A stretch of DNA of 64,000 nucleotides from Acanthosepion esculentum (Eukaryota; Mollusca; Cephalopoda; Sepiida; Sepiidae): contig OZ038507.1 of NCBI GenBank assembly GCA_964036315.1, forward strand, positions 61,832,888 through 61,896,887. Reading direction: 5' to 3'. The notes below the pieces were generated by a model. That model was not told where the DNA came from, made no database searches, and saw nothing but the letters and a program-made list of their open reading frames with translations. A program made the position numbers and the translations under genes. Positions 54,370-63,935 of the stretch are shown piece by piece (the first letter of the stretch is position 1; each line of letters opens with the position of its first letter).

Positions 54370-54760
54370 TACGAGGTGCATTCCAGAAGTTCTGAGACTT
54401 TTTCAGGAGTGAAATTTATTAATTTCAAAGAAATACAAAACTTTAATCTCTTTCAAAGCAGCATCCTCTGAATTCAAGTCGCTTGTTGTAGCTCTCCAGA
54501 AACCGGCCGTGAAGACCCTAGGGAAGTCATTCAAAGTGAAGGTATACAGGACCCTTGTCACAGCCTTCATCATCTCGATGTTTTCAAACATAACTCCACC
54601 TGAGCTTCTTCAGCTTGGAGAACACGGTCTGGACTGTAGGGATAGCTTTGATGACCATCTCTCTCAACACAAACTTTATTGCATCGCCAACTTCCAAATT
54701 GTTTTCACTTTCCGACTGCTTTCTGCAAACTAGTCAGCTGCAACAAGCAGTCTTTCGTAG
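54370..54760 (-). pseudogene. mariner-like 3' end with degraded transposase C-terminus
   Basis: The terminus ACGAGGTGCATTCCAGAAGT, TCTGAGACTTTTTCAGG has the form of mariner terminal repeats. The adjacent minus frame (MFENIEMMKAVTRVLYTFTL, NDFPRVFTAGFWRATTSDLN, SEDAALKEIKVLYFFEINKF) follows the order FESIE--K----L--IP---F---F--W..RW--CI-SEGDYFEGD of mariner C-termini but is strongly diverged. Confidence 0.5.
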
Positions 54761-55399
54761 GGTGCATTCAAAGAATTGTTACAGCCGTCCCCTTCAATCG
54801 GGAATAACAAAAGTTGGTCAGCTTATTACTTGTATATTAGTCGGCACCCGCTCGCATTTGAACATCGGCATCTTCACCCTCTCTCTCTCTCTATTCTCTT
54901 TCTCTACCCACTGGTAACATTGGCAGCGATGGCTGTGAATCAAAGAGAGTTTGACGAGGCCATTGGTGTATAACTGCGCACGACTGAGAAGCCCACATAA
55001 CTTAGTCAGAAGCGCCTCCCTCACGGTTCAAAACGGGTTCAGACAGGTGAGATCTGGTAAACCTGGTTGCATCGGGGTGTCGGATGTTTGGTCTGTCTTG
55101 GCCCGCCTTTGTGACGCTGTCCTCTTCCGCCGGTTTGACCGGTGAGATCGTTTAGATTTTGCATATTCCGCTGTTAGGGTCTTCGGAGGTTGGTCGCATT
55201 CAGTCTGGCCCTACGACCTTACCGCCATGGGTGGCCCTAGAGAAGTTGTAACTCCAGACATCTTCGCTCTTGGCATCACTGAGACAAGTAAGCCCTCTAC
55301 CATGACAAGGAACGACCATATATATATATTTTACACCGGATGCCGGAGTGAACGGTTCATTATCAAATGTATCATTTTGACTTATTATTACTTTAAATC
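54761..55399. other. GC-richer unclassified segment left of the solo LTR
   Basis: Contains CTATTAGTCGG-type text, a CT run at 54879-54898, GTGTCGGATGTTTGGTC, GGCCCTACGACCTTACCGCC and CATGGGTGGCCCTAGAG. The latter resembles sequence seen at retroelement ends, but I cannot name the family. Open frames of 60-65 codons are not recognised. Confidence 0.35.
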
Positions 55400-56532
55400 T
55401 GTTATGGGAACCTACCCATAATAGTAATGGACTAGTCCGTACCCCATAAATACTGCGACTCAAGAGGAAGCAATCAGTCAAAGTTCGAGTCAGTCCTTTT
55501 TGGACGACTCGGCTAGACGGTCGAACTCTCTGCCTCTGAGGCAGAGGGGAACTCTCTGCCTTTGGGCAGAGAGGAACTCGGACGAGGCTCCGCCGAAGGG
55601 CAGAGCCTCGTTCGAGGTGGTTGACCACCCCGATCCCGTTTATACGGGTTCTACGGGCAATTTTTGCCCGAGCCTACGGGCTCGGAAAGCCCACATTAAA
55701 TCGGCCTTGTGCCACATTCGACACACGTGGGCGTGTTGTTAAACATCGTCAGAGTTCGAGTCAGTCCTTTTTGGACGACTCGGCTAGACGGTCGAACTCT
55801 CTGCCTTTGGGCAGAGAGGAACTCGGACGAGGCTCCGCCGAAGGGCAGAGCCTCGTTCGGGGAGGTTGACCAACCCGATCCCGTTTATACGGGTTCTACG
55901 GGCATTTTTTGGCCGGGCCTACGGGCATTTTTTGGCCGAGCCTACGGTCTCGGTGAGCCCACATTAAACCGGCCTTGTGCCATATTCGACACACGTGGGC
56001 GTGTTGTTGAACATCGTCAGAGTTCAGTCAGTCGACGTCAGTCGACAGCCTGAACGGTTGAACTCTCTGCCTACGAGCGGAGAGGAACCCGAACGAGGCT
56101 ACGCCGAAGGGCGGAGTCTCGTTCGGGGAGGTAAACCGGCCCTGAACCCGTTTATACGGGTTCAAAGGGTATATATTTCTGGCCGGACCCACGGGCTCGC
56201 GGATCCCACGTTAAACCGGCCTTGTGCCACATGATACCCTCGTGGTGGGGTGACTAAATATTAGTATTAAACATCGTCAGAGTCAGACAGAGAGAGTCAG
56301 AGTGAGTGAGTCGGGCAGTCGGCTAGACGATTACTGTAAGACATTGGAATAGTGATACTTCGAGACAACATAGTTCTCGCTAACCTAACTTGATTATTAT
56401 TACTAACATTTCTACTCTTTTGTACATATTCTGTTTGTAATATATCTGTGTTATTCCATACCTGTGTTCGAGTTATTCTTCCTTGGTTCTACCTTGGACC
56501 ATCACCGTGGTAAAAGGATCTGGACCATAACA
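55400..56532 (+). mobile_element. solo LTR of an LTR retrotransposon, 1133 bp
   Basis: Bounded by TGTTATGG at 55400-55407 and CCATAACA at 56525-56532, a perfect 8-bp terminal inversion with TG...CA ends. The 5-bp direct duplication AAATC lies at 55395-55399 and 56533-56537, diagnostic of integrase-mediated insertion. No gag-pol is present, so internal sequence was lost by LTR-LTR recombination. A possible TATA region (CCCATAAATACTGCG) stands at 55443-55457. 5-bp duplications fit Gypsy or BEL; the strand is inferred from the TATA-like position. Confidence 0.9.
55480..56290 (+). repeat. three GC-rich tandem units of 260-271 bp inside the LTR
   Basis: The phase marker AGAGTTC(G)AGTCAG occurs at 55482, 55753, 56021 and, degraded, at 56281, giving periods of about 271, 268 and 260. 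Each unit contains several hairpin-forming palindromes: CTCTCTGCC...GGCAGAGAG, CGAGGCTCCGCC...GGCAGAGCCTCG, CCCGTTTATACGGGTT and GGCCTTGTGCCAC. GC content is far above the surroundings. Confidence 0.9.
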
Positions 56533-56757
56533 AAATCAATAAATAAGAAAAGAATAAAACTAATAAAAGTATAAAATTAAATATAAGATAGCATTTTTTT
56601 TTATTATTGTTGTTGCTAAAAGTAAATATTTGAGAGATAAAAATAAAGGAAGAAATTCATTACTGACGAAAAAAATAATAGCGTTGCCACTCGAAACGCT
56701 TTTTTCTACAAATTTTGAAAATACGTCCTCGTCCATAAAAAAAAAGTTACGTTTTTA
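56533..56757. other. AT-rich flank without recognised feature
   Basis: Poly(A)-like and T runs only. Confidence 0.4.
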
Positions 56758-57303
56758 CAGCGATTCTCAACGGACGTGCCGCGGCACACTAGTGTGCCGG
56801 ACGAGCCTCTTAAGTGCGCCGCGAACTAATGTCACGGCCTACGTATATGTATATATGTGTAGAAGTAGTAATCGTACAGCGTTAGTATTTGAATAAATAA
56901 ATAAATAAATAGGTATTAAACTGTTTATCCCACATTAGATAAAAAGGCTTTATTAGTTTTATTTTCTACTTCTTATCTATGTGAATTAGGCCAAATAACA
57001 TCAAACATATTTTATTACAACTTTCTACTACTTATTTATATGAATTAGGCTTCTCAACCCTAAATAAAATCAAAAATAAGAAGCGTTGAAAGTCAACGCT
57101 CAACGGAAGAAGAAATGGGGGTCTGCTTATCGCACATTCGACCAAACATGGAAGAAATAGCAAAAAAAACACCAGGCACAGGTTTCACTATTCGTCGATT
57201 ATGTTATTTTAAATACTTTGTCTTAAGATTCATTTAAAAAAAAAAAAGTATTTTTATCTTTTTAATTTAACTTAACGTTGCTTAAAAAGGTTGAGAAACA
57301 CTG
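56758..57303 (+). mobile_element. hAT-like element copy 1, with transposase C-terminal relic
   Basis: Ends CAGCGATTCTCAACGG and AAAAAGGTTGAGAAACACTG are imperfect inverted repeats of hAT type (CAGTG-TTCTCAACC). The subterminal hairpin TGCCGCGGCACACTAGTGTG is shared with 57890. The relic at about 56975-57190 reads LYELGFSTLNKIKNKKR, then EEEMGVCLSHIRPNMEEIAK across frames, similar to the dimerisation/C-terminal region of ZBED-type hAT transposases. 8-bp duplication not found. Confidence 0.7.
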
Positions 57304-57560
57304 GCTTAGATAATCTATTTAGAGTGCTACTGACGAAAAAGTTTTCGACCACGACCTTATACAGTGTGTGGAAGTAGAAACGATACACCACTGAATTAGG
57401 CTTTTCAGCCCTAAATAACATCAAAAATAAGAATCGATAAAGACTACGCCCAACTGAAGAAGAAATGGGGGTCTGCTTATCGCACATTCGACCAAACATT
57501 GAAGAAATCGCGAAAAAAAATACACCAGGCACAGGTTTTACACTAAATAAGCGGCACAAA
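57304..57560 (+). pseudogene. hAT transposase C-terminal relic, copy 2
   Basis: Adjacent tandem remnant: ELGFSALNNIKNKNR and, in the next frame, PTEEEMGVCLSHIRPNIEEI followed by AKKNT and TGFTLNK. About 90% similar to copy 1 but without termini. Confidence 0.65.
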
Positions 57561-57597
57561 TAGCTGAAAAGAAACATTGAAATAAAGTAAGTTCATA

Positions 57598-57660
57598 TTC
57601 AGTTGTAATTGATCTAGCGAGACAAGCTTGTTAACCATTACACCACGTCGAAGTACCCAT
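57598..57660 (-). mobile_element. tRNA-like SINE fragment (family 3)
   Basis: AGTTGTAATTGATCTAGCGA, GACAAGCTTGTTAACCATTA, CACCACGTCGAAGTACCC inverts the A-box half seen at 15700-15745. B box absent. Confidence 0.6.
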
Positions 57661-57734
57661 ACCTAGTTCGTTATATAGCAGTGAATGCTTGACAATTTTC
57701 ATATAGTTGCTAAAGAGACTTGTATCGACAGAGA

Positions 57735-57889
57735 GGTAATTCCAAAGGTGAATACAGAGAATGCCATGGATAGGACATTGGAGTAACGAGGAAGTTTTAA
57801 AGCGAATAGCAATGAACAGGAATATGATTCTTATAATTGTAAAGAGACAAGTGAACTTTCTGGGACACATAATGCGAAAAGAGAGTGAT
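57735..57889 (+). pseudogene. endonuclease-RT type LINE fragment
   Basis: ENAMDRTLE-like start; in frame RMPWIGHWSNEEVLKRIAMN, RNMILIIVKRQVNFLGHIMR, KES. Corresponds to the R-LRI-WTDHVSNEEVL-KM-TKRTLI-TI-KRQL-FLGHIMRKEG motif. It ends exactly where the next hAT copy begins. Confidence 0.65.
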
Positions 57890-58248
57890 CAGTGATTTTC
57901 AACCGCCGTGCCGCGGCACACTAATGTGCCGCGCGAGCCTCTTGAGTGTGCCAAGAAATATTGTCACGGCAATGTTCTACTTCTTATTTATGTGAATTAG
58001 GCTAAATAACAAAATAAGAAGCTCAGCTGAAGAAGAAATGAGGGTCTGCTTATCGCACATTCGACCAAACATTGAAGAAATAACGAAAAGAACATCACAC
58101 ACCGGTTTCCCACTAAATAAGCTACACAAATCTATGGTTTTATTTCATAGCATTCAAATGTATACCCTTTAAAAATTTTGCTAAGTGTGTCGTGATATTT
58201 TCATTTTCTCCTAGGTGTGCCGTTGCTTAAAAAGGTTGAGAAACACTG
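57890..58248 (+). mobile_element. hAT-like element copy 3
   Basis: CAGTGATTTTCAACCGCCG at the left, AAAAAGGTTGAGAAACACTG at the right, hairpin GTGCCGCGGCACACTAATGT, and the C-terminal relic (CEL, EEEMRVCLSHIRPNIEEI equivalents at 58020-58080). 359 bp; shorter than copy 1 by an internal deletion. Confidence 0.75.
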
Positions 58249-59030
58249 CGTTACTTCAATCAATAAATTAAGAAAAGGATAACAGAAAAAAATCTTTGGC
58301 AATTAGTAATTATGTTAAAGATGTATATTAATCATATACTAAAGTTACAATAATCTACGACAAGTGTAACTGGATCTATAAAAGTATCAAACCCTCTGGA
58401 ATGCCTATCGTACATATATCATTGATTTGTTCACGTCTTTTTATTTTACTCACAAATATTAATTTCTAATTTGGTAATCTGTTATTTAAAAAAATATTTT
58501 CAAAAATTATTTTTATTTGGCAAGAGCTTAACTATCAACTTGACGTGTGCCATATCACAGGCGATGCACATATTAAACACTTACGAAATCGGTCCTTTAA
58601 TAAACTTATGAGATTCAACACCTAAACTGATTATGAGAAGAAATGTTTTAAATGTGCATTGTTTATTGAAAATCACACTAAAATTACTGCTCTTTATAAC
58701 ATATTACATCATAATCTAGATAAATTGTTCAATATGATTCTCCTTTAAAGCAAATGAAGGTCTTATTTTATGGCACAACGATTTAGTAATAATGTTCGAA
58801 CGCCATGCATCTTGTCCAGATACAATTTGTAAAGCTTCAGTGAATTAAAATTTTTTTAATACTGTGCTATAAGGTTTTCACGATTTTGAACCTAAACTTA
58901 ATCTTTAAACTCATCTCCTTAAAAAACGGTAGCATGTGTGAAAAAATATTTTCATTCATTATTTATCGTGAGAAATTTCCAACCTTTCAAATTGAGTGTA
59001 ATACCATGGTTCCTAAACTCGCCTGCCTAA
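58249..59030. other. AT-rich stretch without recognised feature
   Basis: No repeats shared with the rest of the window were found. A short passage at 58640-58760 (KKCFKCALFIENHTKITALY) is open for about 30 codons only. Confidence 0.4.
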
Positions 59031-59034
59031 TATA

Positions 59035-59665
59035 CGACAACGAAGTTTAAGAGAAAATGGAAACAAAAAGGACACTTATACTTAACATCGGGAAGAGAGA
59101 ATACCATGGATGGAACATGAAGAAGAGACTTGAAGCAACAGAAATGTGGTTCTACAGAAGCATGCTGAGAATACCATGGACAGAACATGTGAGCAACGAC
59201 GAAGTTTTTCAGAAAATGGAAACAAAAAGGACACTTATACTTAACATCGGAAAGAGAGAATATCATGGATGGAACATGAAGAAGAGACTTGAAGCAACAG
59301 AAATGTGGTTCTACAGAAGCATGCTGAGGATACCATGGACCGAACGACGAAGTTTTAGAGAAAATGGGAACAAAAAAGGACACTTATTCTTAACATCGGG
59401 AAGTGACAGTTAAAATTTCTAGAGAACATAATGAAGAAAGAGGGCTTGGCAAATTTGATACCGACATGTCAGATTGAAGGCAAGTGGTGACAGTGAAAAA
59501 TCAGTGCATAATTTACTTAGTGAACTTGAGTAAATGGATGGTGGAACAAGGTTTAGGAGACATAACGAAAATGCAGAATTTATTAAGAGCTGCGAAGAGC
59601 AGTAAATTGTGGAGAGCCATGATCGGAACACGGCACAAAGAAGAAATAATAATAATGAAAATAAT
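59035..59665 (+). pseudogene. endonuclease-RT type LINE C-terminus with internal tandem duplication
   Basis: MKKRLEATEMWFYRSMLRIP, WTEHVSNDEVFQKMETKRTL, ILNIGKRE occurs twice and partly a third time (period about 174 bp, 59057-59413), then LEN--MKKEGLANLIPTCQI, EGKW, and KWMVEQGLGDITKMQNLLRA. The duplication keeps the frame (174 is divisible by 3), so 118 codons stay open. It ends in the AAT-rich tract. Confidence 0.75.
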
Positions 59666-59735
59666 AATAATAATAACGATAATAATAATCATAATAATGA
59701 TGATGATAATGATGGTGATCATGATGACGATGATG
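59640..59735. repeat. (AAT)n-(GAT)n imperfect trinucleotide tract
   Basis: AATAATAAT mixed with GATGAT and GATGGTGATC. Confidence 0.9.
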
Positions 59736-59820
59736 ATGCAAGCAGAGACTAAGGACATTTCCGTTCACAAGTCTCTAGATGAGACACGGGAGGAAATGAG
59801 TATACAACAGAAAAAATAGG

Positions 59821-59821
59821 A

Positions 59822-59875
<54 letters not shown>

Positions 59876-59876
59876 C
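59821..59876. repeat. (AAT)n microsatellite
   Basis: About 17 units. Confidence 0.95.
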
Positions 59877-60195
59877 AAATAATTACGTAATCAATAAAAA
59901 TAATGAGTAAAATGTTAAAATATAAAATGGCTACAAATAAGCGCATCCGGATCCACAATTATATTTATTTAATCGCATCGGGAATAATTTGAAACATAAT
60001 CGTTACGGCCCAGCCAATAACGATTAGACTAATACAATAGACTTTATTACCCATAATGCACCAGTAAAGGGCATATCTGAATAGTCGTGCCGAAACACAA
60101 TAGACATTGCCTGAAGATTGCGTTGAGACATGAAACAGACTGTCACCGGTCGGTGGTGGCCCCAGTGACCACTTATGTTTATAATAATAGTAGTG
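59877..60195. other. mostly unrecognised, SINE-like end
   Basis: 60085-60185 includes a CACAATAGACATTGCC segment and the AGACATGAAACAGACTGTCACC motif, also found in altered form at 30140-30170 (GAAACAGACTGTCG), so an old dispersed repeat is present. Confidence 0.4.
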
Positions 60196-60420
60196 GCTGG
60201 TCGTGGCATGGTTTTCATGTACGTTATAATGATTGCTACATGCTGGGATGGATAGAACGTACGCTTTCTGACCTTGAATCCCGAGTTCGAATCTCACCAT
60301 GGTCGATGCGCCGTGGAAGGTGACTTCCTGATGTTATTGATATGAGGAGGCGATTCCACCGTGCGGGATTTTTGGAAAGTGCCTGAAAAGCATATCACGC
60401 CCACCTGCCATTATTATTAT
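60196..60420 (+). mobile_element. tRNA-derived SINE, family 2 head and early body
   Basis: GGGATGGATAGAACGTACGC (A-box region), CCGAGTTCGAATCTCACC (B box), ATGGTCGATGCGCCGTGGAA, GTGACTTCCTGATGTTATTG, TTCCACCGTGCGGGATTTTT, AGTGCCTGAAA. Truncated in the body by (CA)n/(AT)n at 60461. Confidence 0.75.
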
Positions 60421-60458
60421 ATAGGACAGGTAGGACACAGAGGCGAACACCGAGCGGC

Positions 60459-60460
<2 letters not shown>

Positions 60461-60541
<81 letters not shown>
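60461..60541. repeat. (AC)n-(AT)n microsatellite
   Basis: AC to 60489, AT to 60541. Confidence 0.97.
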
Positions 60542-60549
<8 letters not shown>

Positions 60550-61045
60550 TGTATTGAGGCTCGGGTTTGAATCTCACCATGATCGATATATATATATATA
60601 TATATATATGTTGAGACCCGTGTTCGAATCTCAGCATGCTCAATTTGTCTGGAAGACGACTTCCTGATATTATCGAAATGGATCGAGCACGATCCCAGCG
60701 TGCGGCACCTTTGGACAATGCCTGAAACCATACCACGGGTTGACTCAAGTCTTGTGAATGTAATTGGGTAGAGGGAAATCTTAGGGGCCGTCGATAGCTA
60801 TGCTAGCACGAAGCCACAAGTCATCGTGGCCAAGCGCTTGACTGTGCCGTCCTAGTTCAAATTGTTGATCACGCTAGATAATACGCTCTCTTCCAGAATC
60901 TGTAACTAAGGTCTGCTCAGCATAGTTGCAGTATAATCCACAGGTGGGCTCTGTGTGTGTGTTGAGCAATCACAAATGTGACTGAGCGAGCCTTCTGCAG
61001 TATGGATTAGCTAGCCGCCCTAGTAGACGGGAATCTACGAATACG
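60550..61045 (+). mobile_element. tRNA-derived SINE, family 2, duplicated head and full body
   Basis: Two B-box segments: GGCTCGGGTTTGAATCTCACC (60558) and GACCCGTGTTCGAATCTCAG (60615), separated by (AT)n. Then the whole body: GACGACTTCCTGATATTATC, CCCAGCGTGCGGCACC, GGGCCGTCGATAGC, CACAAGTCATCGTGGCC, AGCATAGTTGCAGTATAATC, CACAGGTGGGCTCTGTG. The A-box half is missing from both heads. Confidence 0.75.
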
Positions 61046-61054
61046 AGTGGCCAG

Positions 61055-61100
<46 letters not shown>
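61055..61100. repeat. (AT)n microsatellite
   Basis: About 22 AT units. Confidence 0.95.
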
Positions 61101-61645
61101 TAGGTGTAACAGCAGAATTGTCCAAATCGTGTAACAGCATACTTGTCCATTCTACAAAATGTTTAATATCTTAAATAACACTAAACTAATTGAGTTTCTC
61201 TTTCCCAGGTTTTCAGATAAGTCGTTTAGCCATCTTGACACCATTTGTTGTAAGAATCCCTGAAAAACCTTTTGAATTAATCAGCTAGAAAGAAACCAGG
61301 TTAAAATCGTTTTGTGTCAGCCCCATTGTCTTCTACCAACATTCATAGTCTGACTTCCATCTTCAAAGTCCATTCAAGAACCATCAAGCGAACGGCGAGT
61401 AAGTTTAAAAAAGAGTGTACAATAGAGAGAAAAACTGTATCTGGAGGTCACAACAGAAAGAGGGATCATCATTTCTAATTAGAGCTAAAGAGATCAATTA
61501 GAAAAGATCCAACTCAATTCATAAGTCGTTTGGCACGCGGGAGAGGTGTTTCAGCTATGACAGTCCAAAGAGCAAAAAAAAAAAAAAAAAGGACTTGAAA
61601 ATAAAATTTACGTGAAAACTGTGAGGAACCTTATTACTCCAGGGC
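61101..61645 (+). pseudogene. Tc1/mariner-superfamily transposon left end and N-terminal relic
   Basis: Left end AGGTGTAACAGCAGAATTGT with a second TGTAACAGCATACTTGTCC. The coding relic at 61375-61640 reads RTIKRTASKFKKECTIERKT, VSGGHNRKRDHHF, then LKRSIRKDPTQFISRLARGR, GVSAMTVQRA: the two-HTH DNA-binding domain ending GVS--TVQRA. Stops at the A-run near 61575 where the rest is lost. Confidence 0.65.
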
Positions 61646-61649
61646 ACTA

Positions 61650-61885
61650 TACTGAAGAGCGATATTTATTTCTGCTATGTACAGAAAATATGGGGAATGG
61701 GAGAAAAGGACGGTCTTCTTCTGTTTTAACGTTAAACTTAGGTAGCCACAAACACTGACCAAAACAGACAACAATATTCCTTAACCAAAACAACGCATTC
61801 TTACTTACCTTTCTTATTGCATCCACCGTAATACCTCATTGTCTCTATGAAAATCCTAACTAAACCCCATACGTACAATTCATTG
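61650..61885 (-). mobile_element. repeat family R1, copy 3
   Basis: AGAGCGATATTTATTTCTGC, AAAAGGACGGTCTTCTTCTG, CAACAATATTCCTTAACC, CACCGTAATACCTCATTGTC. More diverged than copies 2 and 4. Confidence 0.7.
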
Positions 61886-62210
61886 TCTGTGAGGGGAGGG
61901 GGATAAAACAACAATTTAAAAACTAGCCCCAGTGAGTATTTACAATGTAAATACAAATTTATTTACAAGAAACTAAACAAAATAATGTTAGTAATAAAAA
62001 AACCCACAATCCTGAAATGTGGCAGAAACATCAGTTAACTGGACGAAATCAATGCGGGGTTATAAAAATATAAGACATTCATTCGTCCCAAGCACTCACA
62101 CAAACACACACTCATTCAGACAAATATGAAAAACACACCCGAAATGAAAAGCTCCCCGCATCCAGCAGAGAACTGACATCAGTGATCACCTAACGAGGGA
62201 GGGGATGGGG
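61886..62210. other. no recognised feature
   Basis: AT-rich, with a short ACACACAAACACACACTC stretch at 62095-62115. Confidence 0.4.
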
Positions 62211-62214
62211 ATAG

Positions 62215-62640
62215 CTAAGATCGATATTTATTCTGTATAAATTACAAAAATGTGGCACAAGGCCGAAGGGGGGATTAGGGAAAAGGACGGTCTTCTTCCG
62301 TCTTAACTATAACTTAGCTAGCCGCAAACACTGACCCAATCGTACGAACAATATTCCTTACACCAAAACACCACATTCATACGTACCGTTCTTACTACAA
62401 CCACCATAATACCTCACTGTCTCTATGAAAATACTAACTAGTCCCCATATTTACAATTCAAGGGATAGCTCATCTGAACAATTACTATGAAAGTATTTAT
62501 AGAAAAGACCGTTCTTACTACAACCACCATAATACCTCACTGTCTCTATGAAAATACTAACTAGTCCCCATATTTACAATTCAAGGGATAGCTCATCTGA
62601 ACAATTACTATGAAAGTATTTATAGAAAAGACAAAGTGAG
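62215..62640 (-). mobile_element. repeat family R1, copy 4, with 123-bp tandem duplication
   Basis: Full R1 sequence to about 62465, then the segment starting CCGTTCTTACTACAACCACC (62386) is repeated exactly from 62509, a 123-bp direct duplication that also includes the start of the LINE fragment (AGGGATAGCTCATCTGAACA). The copies look identical, so the duplication is very recent. Confidence 0.8.
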
Positions 62641-63065
62641 GCAACCTTACGGCGGTGGGAAAGTAATTGAAGCAGAATCGCGAGATCAGGACCAATAAAA
62701 TTGCTGATTCTTCTTTGGATTTTATCAAGGGGGTCAAGGTAACTAGCAGCGCCACCGGAGGTGGCAGCAATATTGCAAGAATGGACATATTATTTGTTAG
62801 ACAGACTATGGAGAAAAAAAAAGTCTGGCTCTACAATGAACAAAACCTTTCTGGCAGCTGACCTAGCAATAGATTCAATACAGTCTTTCCGCTTCACGTA
62901 ATCTGAGAGCGTTAGCCTGAGAAGGTGCAATGGGTCGCTTTGTTGGAGGATAGCATCAGCCATGCTGATGGAAAGCAGCAAGGAATCTCTCAGATGATTA
63001 ATGGAAATTTGTTTTGGAGGCGTTAAATTTAACAAGATATCATTTGCCCCAGTTAACGATATATT
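62465..63065 (-). pseudogene. CR1/Jockey-like LINE RT-to-C-terminal fragment, copy 9
   Basis: Minus strand, right to left: LTPPKQISINHLRDSLLLSI, SMADAILQQSDPLHLLRLTL, SDYVKRKDCIESIARSAARK (the post-YADD region, 62790-63035), then KIQRRISNFIGPDLAIL-equivalent (IKSKEESAILL) and HFVFSINTFIVIVQMSYPL at 62561-62720. About 70 bp between the two parts are deleted (YKSTIRPC segment). Confidence 0.8.
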
Positions 63066-63180
63066 ATCACATTAAACGTTACTCTTTTTTTTTAGTGTTG
63101 ACTTATATTTGAGTAGACGCTCTGTTTATTTATCAAACAGTATATTTATTTGCGTCTAGCGTTTTGAATATTCGCGAAAT
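63066..63180. other. AT-rich linker
   Basis: Nothing recognised. Confidence 0.4.
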
Positions 63181-63455
63181 TTTAATTGAGGAATCGGAGA
63201 GACGAGTTCGAATTCTAGTCGAATCCATTACATTCACTTACGTGCTAATACCCTTGGTAAAGGTATGAATCCGCTTCTTCTCCCCCCAGCTATGGGTAAA
63301 TAGCAAGACAGACCAGGTTCGATAGCCTCGGCGATCCAACAGGTCTACCGCAGAAAGAAATGGCAACCTACTGTGGGAAAAAAATCTGCGTCGTCGAAAG
63401 ATACATGATAGCCTAAGCGTGTATCACGCATGGCACATAACTGACTGATTTGATT
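63180..63455 (+). mobile_element. tRNA-derived SINE, family 1, 5'-truncated
   Basis: Begins TTTTAATTGAGGAATCGGAG inside the head; B box GACGAGTTCGAATTCTAGTC, ACATTCACTTACGTGC, CCCAGCTATGGGTAAATAGC, CAACCTACTGTGGG, GATACATGATAGCC, ending ATGGCACATAACTGACTG. About 80% like 26140-26440, lacking the A box. Confidence 0.8.
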
Positions 63456-63545
63456 TCCGGTAGGATTCAAATATGAATCCCCCTAGCCAGTGGAAACTGT
63501 CATTAGATCTGACGTGGTCTAGATCGACTGAGTTACGAAGAATTA
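63456..63545 (-). mobile_element. tRNA-like fragment
   Basis: Minus strand: TTCGTAACTCAGTCGATC (A-box-like) and GGATTCATATTTGAATCC (T-arm-like, itself palindromic). Stem pairing elsewhere is weak. Confidence 0.4.
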
Positions 63546-63619
63546 AGCTGACTATCTACTTAAAGTAATGTTTAAAGTAATAAATTCAGTCGGATTAATA
63601 AATAAAATATCCATTACTT

Positions 63620-63734
<115 letters not shown>

Positions 63735-63735
<1 letters not shown>

Positions 63736-63935
63736 AGCGTACGATGGATAAATTGTCATTTAAATGATGCAAAAATGAAAATACCTTTGATATCTCATTT
63801 TAACTGATATATTTACCAAAATTAGTCAAAAATATCTTGAAATACTAAAGAGTAAATTTATTCAATAAAATCGGCATTGGCTTCAACCCCGGCGTCCAGA
63901 CGACTTCGGAATCTGCTGCAACTCTTCTGGAAGTA
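63735..63935 (-). mobile_element. second copy of the 78-bp-family mariner end
   Basis: GCGTACGATGGATAAATTGT, CATTTAAATGATGC, ATCTCATTTTAACTGATATA, then AGTAAATTTATTCAATAAAA and CAGACGACTTCGGAATCTGC match 49790-49985. Here the 78-bp segment is present once, which shows that the array at 49054-49880 is an amplification of this end. Confidence 0.8.

Noticed and set aside
56758..58248. 8-bp target duplications for the hAT-like copies
   Set aside because: Compared the flanks of both bounded copies; no matching 8-mers were found, so ends may be slightly misplaced or the copies rearranged.
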